Origin: Lysinibacter cavernae
Lineage (GTDB): Bacteria; Actinomycetota; Actinomycetes; Actinomycetales; Microbacteriaceae
Length of the DNA stretch: 64,000 nucleotides
Assembly: GCF_011758565.1 (NCBI RefSeq)
Contig: NZ_JAAMOX010000001.1
Coordinates: forward strand, 1,031,838-1,095,837
Direction of reading: 5' to 3'
In this document: positions 1 to 9,800 of the stretch, in pieces
Layout: the number at the start of each line of letters is the position of its first letter
How positions within the stretch are numbered: position 1 is the first letter of the stretch
Translations under genes and position numbers: made by a program
Notes under the pieces: model-generated
Database searches by the model: none
The model's input: the letters and a program-made list of their open reading frames with translations, nothing else
Told to the model about the DNA's origin: nothing

Positions 1-127
1 TCGCTGTCGGCGCGGCATCGGGCGCTGCGTTGGTGCAGCCCGCGAGCAGGAGTCCTGCCGCGAGTGCCGTTGAAACGGCCGCCACTGTCGTGGTGGCGCG
101 GTTGTTGGGAAGGAAAAATGAAGCCAT
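1..127 (-). CDS. Lipoprotein, N-terminal fragment cut by the window edge
   Basis: Reading the minus strand from an ATG at 127 gives about 42 codons that run off the left edge without a stop. The peptide begins MASFFLPNNR and has a hydrophobic stretch ending in the lipobox LLLAGC, followed by an Ala/Thr/Pro-rich linker, as in an exported lipoprotein (seen). It lies 112 bp downstream of the DUF6153-like gene on the same strand. In actinobacteria such genes are often followed by a DUF305 lipoprotein, so DUF305 is a guess. The mature domain is outside the window. Confidence 0.7.
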   Translation of the reverse strand, partial: MASFFLPNNRATTTVAAVSTALAAGLLLAGCTNAAPDAAPTA

Positions 128-239
128 GATGAATCTCTCTGGGTTATGTGCCGGCGCGCGAATGCGCGAGGGGCACGTCAATGTTGCGCGAGTGGCGCGG
201 GGTCATGAATCGGAACGCTCCATGGCGGAGCAGCCGTCA

Positions 240-698
240 TCACCTCCGGCAGACGGACAACACGCAGAGAGAAGGAGGATTGGGAAGGCGGTCGCGGAAA
301 CCAACGAGCATTGCGGTCACGGAGGCCCCAGCAGACGCCGCTAAGGCAACAACCCGTGAAGCTAGCCTGAACGCGGCGACGATGAGAACCGCGATCACGC
401 CGAGGACGCAGAGCATCCAGAGCAGGGCGCAGGCGCCTGCATCGTCGGCGCCACGTGCTTCCGAATGGTGAGCGTCTGCAACCGTTGGAGCGGCGACCAA
501 GGGCGAAGCGGCTTCGAGCAGGTTATCCGCGCCGTGAACCGTTGCAACGGTCGCCGCTGGCTGCGAGTGATGCGGGGTGGCGACCTCTTCGGTTGCGGCA
601 TGCATCGCAACAAGAGTGAGCAACATTGTGACGAGCACAAGCGCTGCGAGGAGCGGGCGCGTTGGGACCACACGCCAAAGAGCTCTCGCAGTTCTCAT
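240..698 (-). CDS. DUF6153-like small membrane protein
   Basis: 152 residues. There is an N-terminal hydrophobic segment (about 15-33), a linker rich in His and Ala with several His pairs, a second hydrophobic segment (about 89-112) that contains two Cys, and a C-terminus with PPSL followed by a Cys-containing tail. This layout and the tail resemble DUF6153 proteins of actinobacteria, which have no known function but are often next to DUF305 lipoproteins in metal-related loci. His and Cys would suit metal contact (inference). It precedes the truncated lipoprotein on the same strand and is separated from thiG by 60 bp. Confidence 0.6.
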   Translation of the reverse strand: MRTARALWRVVPTRPLLAALVLVTMLLTLVAMHAATEEVATPHHSQPAATVATVHGADNLLEAASPLVAAPTVADAHHSEARGADDAGACALLWMLCVLGVIAVLIVAAFRLASRVVALAASAGASVTAMLVGFRDRLPNPPSLCVLSVCRR

Positions 699-758
699 GA
701 CACAAGGCTAGCGGGCTGTTCCTGAGCGAAGCCTCAACTCCTTGCCGCCGTCGCCGGG

Positions 759-1836
<1,078 letters not shown>

Positions 1837-1840
<4 letters not shown>

Positions 1841-3144
1841 TTGGTGTCTCCTTGTTCTCCACTGCTCGCGGATGCTGGTGAGAATCGGTCGGCTCGGCAG
1901 GCTTCGGCGATCTCCGCCTCGTCTGCGGTGGTCGCTGAGTCGCTGCGCTGAGCTGTTGTGGGTTCGGTTCCAGAGGCCGGGTCAGCGTCGCGTTCTGGGG
2001 TCGCCGCAAACACCCTGCGCAGCAATAACGCCGTCACCGCTGCCAAAAGAATGCCGTGGCGATAGTGTCCGGTGGCCACTAGCAGTGAGCCATCGAGCAG
2101 CGGGCCAATCATCGGCAGGTTATCTGGCGAACCGGGCCGTGCCCGCGCGGTGAATTCGCGCACGGCTGCCTCATCGAGCCCAGGCATAATCGCGCGAGCA
2201 TCCCGAAGCAACCCGAACATGGCGCCCGCGCTCGGCTGCCGGTCATCAGGCAATTCGGCGGTGGTCGCGCCAACAACAACCTCACCATCGGCACGAGGCA
2301 CGATGTAGACAGGCCGGCCCTGCACCAAGCCACGAACAGTAAAGCCGCAGTTCAACCAGGGCTGATCGGTCACGTTGAGCCGCACGACCTCGCCTTTCAC
2401 GGGGCGGGTTGGCAACTCAACGTCGGGAATGTCTGCGACAAGCTTGCCAGTTTGCCAGCCTGCAGCGAGCAGCACGCGTTGCGCTGTCACGGTGCTTCCG
2501 TCATCGAGCCGCACGCCGGAAACCCCGGCCCATCGCCCCGGCGACACAAACGAACTCGGCTCAAGCGCGCTCGGCTCAAGCGCGCTCGGCTCAAGCGCGC
2601 TCGGCTCAAGCGAGACGACGGCGTGCCGCTCGACCGCGCAGCCACGGCGAGCAAGCGCCTCAATAAGTGCTTCGCAGACCCGGCGCGGGTTAATCTGATG
2701 ATCGTCGGGCGCCCACAGGCCGCCGGCAATCCGCGGTCCGGCAAGGGGCATCCGCTCCCGTACCTGTGCAGAGTTCATCAGCTCGGATTTGAGCCCCCAC
2801 TCAAGATGCAATGCGTGGAGGCGTCTCGCTTCGGCAAGATCTCCAGAATCGAACGCAACGGTCAGGGTGCCAAGAGCACGGAATCCAAGGTCGTCGTTCG
2901 GGGCAATACGTCGCGCAAATTCCGGCCATAATTGCGCGGAGGCTACGTTGAGCCGCATGAGTGCGTGCTCACCAAATGCCGCTTCGAAGGTTGGCGCGAT
3001 CATTCCGGCGGCGGCGAACGACGCGCCGTCGACTGGGGTTGTGTCAAAGATGCGAACGGACAGGCCAGCCTCAACGGCTTCGAAGGCGGCGGCAAGCCCA
3101 ATAATGCCGGCACCAACAATGACGAGGTCGTGGTGTTCAATCAT
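1837..3144 (-). CDS. thiO: Glycine oxidase ThiO
   Basis: 435 residues. ThiO is an FAD-dependent oxidase that turns glycine into the dehydroglycine used by ThiG. The N-terminus has the dinucleotide fold VIVGAGIIGLAAAFEA, and the DAO fold ends with TGHYRHGILLA near residue 370. Two features make it longer than typical (about 370): an ALEPS tandem repeat at about residues 178-197, and a charged low-complexity tail of about 55 residues. The ATG at 3144 is set by AGGGAG 5 nt upstream inside the TPP riboswitch, so the riboswitch probably controls ribosome access. First gene of thiOSG. Confidence 0.93.
2555..2613 (-). repeat. 15-bp in-frame tandem repeat within thiO
   Basis: The unit CTCGGCTCAAGCGCG (plus strand) occurs three times perfectly and a fourth time nearly complete, 59 bp in all. 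On the coding strand it encodes successive SALEP units, so the reading frame is preserved. It sits in the substrate domain of ThiO in a region where other family members have a short loop, and looks like recent slippage expansion. Confidence 0.95.
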
Positions 3145-3149
3145 GCGTG

Positions 3150-3272
3150 CTCCCTAGCGCTGGAATGACCCAGATCAGGTTCAGCGGTCGGCCTGCGACA
3201 TCCTCAGGATGATCGCTTCTGACGGCCCGCACGAGCGGGCGGCCCTCTCAGCCCGTGTCACCGGGCTCCCGC
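3150..3272 (-). promoter_or_regulatory. TPP riboswitch (THI element) ahead of thiO
   Basis: On the minus strand the conserved parts appear in order: GGAGCCCGGTGACACGGG, then CTGAGAGGG, a GC-rich variable hairpin (GCCCGCTCGTGCGGGC), then CTGAACCTGATCTGGGTCAT and CCAGCGCTAGGGAG. These are the THI-box pyrimidine- and pyrophosphate-sensor cores. The terminal AGGGAG is also the thiO ribosome binding site, so translational repression by thiamine diphosphate is the likely mode (inference). Confidence 0.95.
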
Positions 3273-3366
3273 GCACGACCATCCTATGCCCTCAGCAGAC
3301 CCAGCACTCGCAACATCCCCAACTGTGAGCAGTATCCCGCCTGTGCTACGGTGTGAGCACACTGTA

Positions 3367-3445
3367 AGACACGGGGTGCCGCGCGAGCTACGCGCAGCTG
3401 AGATAAGACCCGGGAACCTGTTCAGGTAATGCTGACGAAGGGATG
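3367..3445 (+). promoter_or_regulatory. TPP riboswitch ahead of tenA-thiYXZ
   Basis: A compact plus-strand THI element. Conserved parts are ACGGGGTGCC, a short variable hairpin (GCGCGAGCTACGCGC), GCTGAGATAAGACCCG, then GAACCTGTTCAGGTAATG and GACGAAGGGATG. GAAGGGA (about 3437-3443) doubles as the ribosome binding site for tenA at 3454. A -10-like TACGGT is at 3347-3352. The minus-strand thiO riboswitch begins less than 100 bp away, giving a back-to-back pair. Confidence 0.95.
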
Positions 3446-3453
3446 TCACGCTG

Positions 3454-4152
3454 ATGCATGGCGCAATCACACCAACCGATCGCTTCACCGATCACCTCTG
3501 GGCCGAAACAACCGATATTCGTGAGGCCATCGACTCGCTTGAGTTCTTGCAACGCCTTGGCGATGGAAGCCTCGGCCTCGAAGATTTTCGCTTCTACCTT
3601 GAGCAAGACTCTCTCTACCTCGCGGGCTACGCCAAGGCGCTCGCGCTGCTGGCTGCTCGGGCGCCAGACCCCGTTACCTCAGCGTTCTGGTCAACGTCGG
3701 CCCACGATGCTGCCGTCGTCGAGGCATCCCTGCACGCCGAGTTGCTTGCCGCTGTGGATGCTGCCCCTGCGGCACCGGCATCACCAACCTGCCTGGGCTA
3801 CGTCTCATACCTCATCGCGACCGCGGCGACGGCTCCATACCCGGTGGCGGCTGCGGCCGTACTTCCCTGTTTCTGGCTCTACGCTGATGTGTCCTCTCGC
3901 CTTGCACTGAGCGCCGCCGAGGTGCTCGAAGCCAACCCGGAGCATCCGTTTGCCAAGTGGGTAGCTTCCTACGACGGCGAGGAATTCCAGTCTGCCGTTC
4001 GTGAGGCCCGCAGGGTTGTCGATGAGGCACACTCGCAGGCAACCGACGAGCAGCGCGCGGCAATGGTTGTCGCCTACCAAACCGCAAGCGAGTTTGAGCT
4101 GTTGTTCTGGGACACCGCACTGAATCGCCAGCCCTGGCCGGTCTCACAATGA
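3454..4152 (+). CDS. tenA: TenA family thiaminase II / aminopyrimidine aminohydrolase
   Basis: 232 residues, the standard TenA length. TenA hydrolyses aminopyrimidine breakdown products of thiamine to HMP so that the pyrimidine can be reused. Seen are the family N-terminal FRFYLEQDSLYLAGYA segment, the catalytic-type Cys in LPCFWLYADV (about residue 139) and the late acidic helix FELLFWDTAL. The start follows the riboswitch ribosome binding site. It overlaps thiY by 4 nt, and the pairing with ThiYXZ fits a salvage route for base-degraded thiamine. Confidence 0.93.
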   Translation: MHGAITPTDRFTDHLWAETTDIREAIDSLEFLQRLGDGSLGLEDFRFYLEQDSLYLAGYAKALALLAARAPDPVTSAFWSTSAHDAAVVEASLHAELLAAVDAAPAAPASPTCLGYVSYLIATAATAPYPVAAAAVLPCFWLYADVSSRLALSAAEVLEANPEHPFAKWVASYDGEEFQSAVREARRVVDEAHSQATDEQRAAMVVAYQTASEFELLFWDTALNRQPWPVSQ

Positions 4153-5261
4153 CCCGTCGTCTCACGCAACCAACGCATCCACACACAACTCGAATGAGCA
4201 ACAACGCAATGAGATCACACCACCGCCTGATCGGCCGAGCACTGAAGGCCGCCGCCATTCTCGCCGCCACAACGGTTGCGCTTACGGCCTGCGGCACCGC
4301 GCCTTCCACTGATTCAGCGGAAGGCACCAGCATCAGATTCGCCCTCGACTGGACCCCAAACACGAACCACACCGGCCTCTACGTTGCCATGGAAAAGGGC
4401 TACTTTGCGGATGCCGGACTCGATGTCTCGCTTGTTGACTACAACAACGTGCTGCCAGACACACTCATGGATGCCGGCCACGCCGAATTTGGCGTGAGCT
4501 TCCACGACGCAACAACCATGGCGCAGGCCACCGGGGCAAACGTGGTTGCGGTCATGGCAGTACTGCAGGACTGGGCAAGCGCCATCGCAGTGCGAGCCGA
4601 CAACGACAGCATCCAGAGCCCAAAAGATCTTGACGGCACCACGTATGCCGGTTTTGGCGAGCCCGCCGAAATTCCGCTGCTCACGCAGGTGATTCAGAAC
4701 GACGGCGGCACGGGCGACTTCGAGCAGGTCGTGCTTGGCACCTCAGCCTACGAGGCGCTGTATTCCGGCGATGCCGACTTTGTGATTCCGTTCTTCGCCT
4801 GGGAGGGTGTCGAAGCCGAGCGCCGGGGTAATCCGCTCAAGTACTTCCACTACACCGACTACGGATTCCCGCAGTCCTACGCCGTCGTCATCGATGCCAA
4901 CCGCGACTGGATCGAGAAACATCCAACCGAGGCCGCAGCCTTTGTGCAGGCCCTTCAACGTGGGTACCAGTTCGCCGCTGAGCACCCAGATGAGGCAGCC
5001 GACATCCTCATCGCGGCAAACCCAGGCTTCTTTGACGACGAAGACATGGTGCGCGACAGCCAGCGCATCCTCGCAGACCAGTTGATGCTGGATGCCGACG
5101 GAACCGCAGGCACGATCGATGCGGAGCACTGGGCCGGCTACTCGCAGTTCCTCTTTGAACACCAATTGCTCACGGACGAGAACGGCGACGTGCTCACCGC
5201 ACAACCAGACTGGTCAACCTATTACACAACCGATCTGTTGTCAGAGACGCTCTCACAATGA
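4149..5261 (+). CDS. thiY: ABC substrate-binding lipoprotein, NMT1/THI5-like (ThiY type)
   Basis: Up to 370 residues. An exported lipoprotein with a signal helix and lipobox ALTAC, then an NMT1/THI5-like domain containing DWTPNTNHTGLYVA, KGYFADAGLDV, the EFGVSFHD segment and WEGVEAERRGNPLKYF. Relatives capture formylaminopyrimidine or another HMP precursor. The ATG at 4149 overlaps the tenA stop (ATGA); in-frame ATGs at 4194 and 4209 are closer to the signal helix and also possible. It is followed by its permease and ATPase, each overlapping by 4 nt, so the three form one importer (ThiYXZ by homology). Confidence 0.9.
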   Translation: MTRRLTQPTHPHTTRMSNNAMRSHHRLIGRALKAAAILAATTVALTACGTAPSTDSAEGTSIRFALDWTPNTNHTGLYVAMEKGYFADAGLDVSLVDYNNVLPDTLMDAGHAEFGVSFHDATTMAQATGANVVAVMAVLQDWASAIAVRADNDSIQSPKDLDGTTYAGFGEPAEIPLLTQVIQNDGGTGDFEQVVLGTSAYEALYSGDADFVIPFFAWEGVEAERRGNPLKYFHYTDYGFPQSYAVVIDANRDWIEKHPTEAAAFVQALQRGYQFAAEHPDEAADILIAANPGFFDDEDMVRDSQRILADQLMLDADGTAGTIDAEHWAGYSQFLFEHQLLTDENGDVLTAQPDWSTYYTTDLLSETLSQ

Positions 5262-6031
5262 AATCGTTTCGCCGCATTCTTCCGGCCGTGATCCTCACGC
5301 TCGCCCTCATCGGCGTGTGGGAGGTCGCGGTTCGGACGAGCGGGGTGCGACCCCAAATCTTGCCAGCGCCCTCCAGAGTGTTGGCGCAGGGATTGGCGCA
5401 CGCCGGGGACATTGGGATGCACACGGTTGCCACGCTGCAGGTCACGCTACTCGGTTTTGCAGTCACGCTCGTTGTGAGCTGGCTGCTTGCCGTCGCTGTC
5501 GATTTCACTCCCTGGTTCAGGAGCGCGGTGACTCCCCTCCTCGTGGCGTCGCAGACCCTGCCTATTATCGCGATTGCGCCGCTCATCATCATCTGGTTTG
5601 GCTTTGGCACACTCCCAAAGGTGCTCGTTGTTGTGCTTGTCACGTTTTTCCCCATTACGCTCGGGCTCATCGAAGGTTTCCGCACCGCGAGCCCGACGGC
5701 GACCGCTCTGCTCACAAGCATGGGGGCGTCCCGCTGGCAGGTTTTCTATCGGCTGCGGCTCCCCCAAGCAATGCCCCGTTTTTTCACCTCGCTGCGCATC
5801 GGCATTACCTATGCGGTGGTTGGCGCGATCTTCGCCGAGTATGTTGGGGCGAAGGCGGGACTCGGCATTTATATGAGCATCCAGAAGAACTCGTTCCGCA
5901 CCGACCTCGTCCTCGCGGCGGTCGTTGTTACCGCCGTTCTGAGCGTCAGCCTCTTTGCCCTCACCTACCTCGCCCAGCGGCTCATCGCGCCGTGGACGCT
6001 CACGGCCCTCGCCGACGGGAAACGATCATGA
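5258..6031 (+). CDS. thiX: ABC transporter permease, thiamine-precursor uptake (ThiX type)
   Basis: 257 residues of the nitrate/taurine-type permease family, with about six hydrophobic segments. The cytoplasmic EAA-type loop is visible as TSMGASRWQVFYRLRLPQAM, which should dock on the ATPase. The ATG overlaps the thiY stop by 4 nt and the TGA overlaps the thiZ ATG by 4 nt. Substrate assignment to an HMP precursor comes from the riboswitch and from tenA rather than from the permease itself. Confidence 0.9.
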   Translation: MKSFRRILPAVILTLALIGVWEVAVRTSGVRPQILPAPSRVLAQGLAHAGDIGMHTVATLQVTLLGFAVTLVVSWLLAVAVDFTPWFRSAVTPLLVASQTLPIIAIAPLIIIWFGFGTLPKVLVVVLVTFFPITLGLIEGFRTASPTATALLTSMGASRWQVFYRLRLPQAMPRFFTSLRIGITYAVVGAIFAEYVGAKAGLGIYMSIQKNSFRTDLVLAAVVVTAVLSVSLFALTYLAQRLIAPWTLTALADGKRS

Positions 6032-6789
6032 CCAACGCACCGGCCATCAGCATCCAGCATCTCAACAAATCCTTTGGCAGGGTCCCCGTCATCAGCGATT
6101 TATCACTCGACGTGGCGTCCGGCGAATTTGTTTCGCTCATCGGGCCGAGCGGCTGCGGCAAGAGCACGCTGTTTAATATCCTCGCCGGGCTCGATTCGGC
6201 GGATGCCGGAACCGTTTTCCTGCACGGCGAGAGTATCAATTCACCTCGCGAGGCGGCCGAGCACTGCGCGTATATGCCGCAGGATGACGTGCTCTTTGCC
6301 TGGCGCAACGTGCTCGACAACGCCATCATTGGGCTGCAGATCCAGGGCGTTTCCAAGGCGGAGGCCAGGGCAAAGGCCCTCGAGCTTCTGCCGGTCTTTG
6401 GGCTGAGCGGCACCGAAAACGAACGGCCTGAGCACCTGTCTGGCGGGATGCGTCAGCGTGTCTCGCTGCTGAGAACCGTGCTGCTTGGCAAGCGTATCCT
6501 GCTGCTCGACGAGCCGTTTGCGGCGCTCGACTCACTCACCAGAACCGACATGCAGGAGTGGCTTGGCACGCTCTGGAGCCAGCTTGGCCTCACGATTGTC
6601 TTGATTACCCACGACATCCGCGAGGCGGTTCGGCTCTCTGACCGGGTGATCGCGCTCGCACCCCGCCCAACGGCCGTGAAACGTGAGGTGGCACTGGATG
6701 CCCCGCACGCTGGCATTCGGACCCGCTCACGCCACCCAACAGTGCTCGACGCAGAGGCGGCGCTCACCGACCTTCTGCACGGCGTCTAA
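6028..6789 (+). CDS. thiZ: ABC transporter ATP-binding protein (ThiZ type)
   Basis: 253 residues from the ATG at 6028, which overlaps the thiX stop (ATGA). Visible motifs are Walker A GPSGCGKST (about 39-47), the Q-loop at YMPQDD, the signature HLSGGMRQRV, Walker B ILLLDEPFAAL and the switch HDIREAV. It belongs to the NitT/TauT/ThiZ group. The open frame continues upstream to 5092 through thiY and thiX, but that part is not coding. A perfect palindromic terminator follows 35 bp downstream. Confidence 0.92.
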   Translation: MTNAPAISIQHLNKSFGRVPVISDLSLDVASGEFVSLIGPSGCGKSTLFNILAGLDSADAGTVFLHGESINSPREAAEHCAYMPQDDVLFAWRNVLDNAIIGLQIQGVSKAEARAKALELLPVFGLSGTENERPEHLSGGMRQRVSLLRTVLLGKRILLLDEPFAALDSLTRTDMQEWLGTLWSQLGLTIVLITHDIREAVRLSDRVIALAPRPTAVKREVALDAPHAGIRTRSRHPTVLDAEAALTDLLHGV

Positions 6790-6824
6790 CTGCCTGGGCA
6801 GGCTGGCGTCCGAACCCGGCCGAC

Positions 6825-6854
6825 CTGTGCCTCCACCCGCGGGTGGAGGCACAG
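6825..6854. terminator. Bidirectional terminator, 30-bp perfect palindrome
   Basis: The half-site CTGTGCCTCCACCCG is followed at once by its exact reverse complement, so the whole 30 bp is self-complementary. It lies between the convergent thiZ (plus) and GH31 gene (minus). There is no clear T-tract on either side, so termination is inferred from position and stability. Confidence 0.8.
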
Positions 6855-6875
6855 TCCGACTGGGTTAGGTGCCGG

Positions 6876-9800
6876 CTACGCTCGACGTCGGCGACTGACG
6901 AGGCCGACGAGCACAAGGCCAAGGGCAGCGAGCATCGTCCAGCCCCCATCCGTGGAGCCCGTTCTGGCGAGCCCGGCAGATCCGGTGGCCTGCGAACCAG
7001 CCGACCCCGAACCGTTGCCGTTGCTGTTTCCGCCGGAACCCGGCTCAGGAACCGTGACGTTGGGGTCATCAGCCGCCACAACCGTTATGGCCGTCTGCGC
7101 AATCGTCTGTCCGTCAACCACAAGACGCAGCTCGTGCGTCCCCAACTCCGTAGCCTCAGGAATCGCGGTCTCGACGAGGCCGGAGCCCGACGCATCCGCG
7201 GTACTCGACGCAAGCTTTGTTGGGGTGGAATGCAACCACAGCTCAACGCTTGCCGCAGATCCGGCGCCAGCGTAGCGGACGGTGATCGATCCACCGGGAG
7301 TCAACTTGCCGGAAACCAATATGCTTGCCGGATCTGGGTCAGGACCAGTCGGCTTTGGCGCAATCACAACCGCGTCACGCTCTGCGGAAATGTTGCCTGC
7401 CACATCTGTTGCCCGTACCTGCACGCGGATGCCGCCATCCGGTGCCGTGATCGGCTCGGTGTAGGCCTGCCAGGTGCCTCCCGTATCCGTTGAATACTCG
7501 ATCGCGCCAATTCCGGACCCGCTGTCGGATGCCGTTACCGTCACGGTTCGCGCGTCAGGATCAGCAACCGCTTCAACCGACGGTCGCTGCGTATCCACAC
7601 GGAGCACTCCAAGTGATTTCTCGGATTCAACATTGCCGTTCGTGTCTGTTGAGCGATACCAGACCTCGGTCTCTCCATCCGAAATAACGAACGGTTCGAC
7701 ATAGGTCTGCCATTCGCCGGACCCAAGACGGAATTGTGTGTCACTCACCAGCACATTATCCGTTGCGCTCAGCGTCACGACAGGTGAAGCGGTGTACCAA
7801 CCCGTTGTCGCCGCATCAACGCTCGACGTCGCCGTTGTCAATGGCGGTTCGGTATCCGGCTCGGCGCAGGTGACCCTTGCGTCACCCCAAACGCCGTGAG
7901 CGCCAGAGATTGCCTTCGGGTCGATCGGGTCAACAATGAGATCGATGTACTGGGCGCCCGTCACATCAATCGCGATGCTCTCCGTCGGGAATCCTGCCTT
8001 GAACGTTGTGCCCTGGTACTTCTTGACCCCATCGACGTCAACCTTGAAGATGACCGTTCCATTGAACGCGTCCTCAAGGCCAACATCAGCGGTAAAGGTG
8101 CTGCAGCTTCCGCCAAGATAGTAAGTGATCTTTGACGGCGCGTGCACTCCAAGCCCCTTTGTGTAGGTCTTTTTGAGCTCTGCAGACGTGTTAATCACGA
8201 GCGGAAGGTCAGGCGAGGACGCCGAATCCTTATTGGCAACATCTTTACCAATCACCCCATAGCCGTTTGTTGCCGAAACCCACGCGAGATCCGACACAAA
8301 AGCGTCGGCGGTCACCGGAGCCGGCAGCGCCCGAGCGACGACGTTCCAGTCGAAGATCTTTACCGCGCTGTTCACCGGCAATGTGACTGATTTCAGTTCC
8401 TTGACGGGGTTCAGCCGGACCATGGCTTGGAACACCTGATATTTGTACTGCCCGTATTCGTAACCTGCAGGGTTCGTGGCGCTGTTCCGGCCCTGAGTCG
8501 AAATCGCCAGAGTCGCGCCCTTCAGATCGGTTGGCTGCAACCAGTTGGGATACGTAAACGTCGCCATCTGGGTGCTGCCATCGGTGTACTGCAGCTTCAC
8601 CTCATTGGCGACACCTGCCGTACTCGCGGCAGATCCAAGGATGGCAAGGTGGGTTCCTGTTCCGCCGACCGAAATGGTCTGGCCGTCGAGTTGCACGCTG
8701 TTTGGAGTGCCGTTGGCTACGTTTGGCCAGGTGTACGTAACTGCCGAGTCTCCCGTCCCAACCGTGACAGGCGCTCCCGGCACGATCCCTTGCTTGGCGA
8801 GTTCCTCGGCGGACAAGGAGGATCCCCCTCCGTCGAAGTTTCCCGCCGTCCGTGTCGCCAAATCGGTTGTTGAAACGAGGTTGTACGCCCCTGCGATCGA
8901 CCCATAGCCAACATAGATTTGGTTGGCGCCTTCGACTGACTGGAGTGTGCCCCCTGCATCCGTGTATGTTGCCTTTGCCGACACCGTCTGCGGCCCACCG
9001 GCCGCGCCAGCCGATGGTTTGGCGGTGAAGGTCACCGTTGCCAAGGCTCCAGGCTCTACCCGCGCAATGGATGCTGCAACGGGCTTGGTCAGCGTCCAGT
9101 TCGCCGGAAGCACAGGTTCTACCGAAACCTCGGTCTTGGCCTGATCTCCCGTATTCGTGAAGACAACCGTTGCTGTGGTCTCCCCTTCGAGAAACACCTG
9201 GTCGTCAAGCTGGACATCAACCTGCGCGGCAAGCGCATCGGAGTCTGAGCCACCAACGGCACTCGCGCCTTTCAGTACAACTGCGGCTGCGGTGCCAGAG
9301 CCGACCGCGCCAACCTTGACGTGCACGGTGCCGCCGGCGGCATCCGCGTCGTAAAACCAGCCCTGATCGGCGGCATCAAATGCCGCACGGTCTGCCAGTA
9401 CATCGAGGGCAACGCCGTCTCGCTCGACGGCATCCGGACGAGTTCCGCTGTGCACATCGAGCACGTACGGGCGCGACGCTGACTTCCCAGAGTATTCCCC
9501 AACCCGGGCGCCCACCGTGACGGAGACATCCCCAGCATCGGATTCAGGGGCCGATACGGTGAACTCCTGCGAACTCGCGGCACCGCTCTGGTAGGCGCGA
9601 GTCGTCTTATCGTCCTCATACAGGGTGAACGTTGATGTACCGGCTGGGTAGATATCAACCGTAATTGCCGAGTCTTCTGGGGTCAACGCGGAGTTTCGAG
9701 CAGCGATGCCCTGAGGAACAACGGCTCCGGCACGCACAAAGACAGGCAGCATGTCGAGTGGCGCGCTATAGCCGTTCAGCACCCGCCCACCCTGGTACAG

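Noticed and set aside
2555-2613. CRISPR-like array
   Set aside because: The units are contiguous without spacers, as are those at 13441 and 46132, so they are tandem repeats.
5092-6027. 312-codon upstream extension of the ThiZ frame
   Set aside because: It overlaps thiY and thiX in another frame, has no family similarity, and the ATPase domain starts at 6028 with a coupled ATGA.
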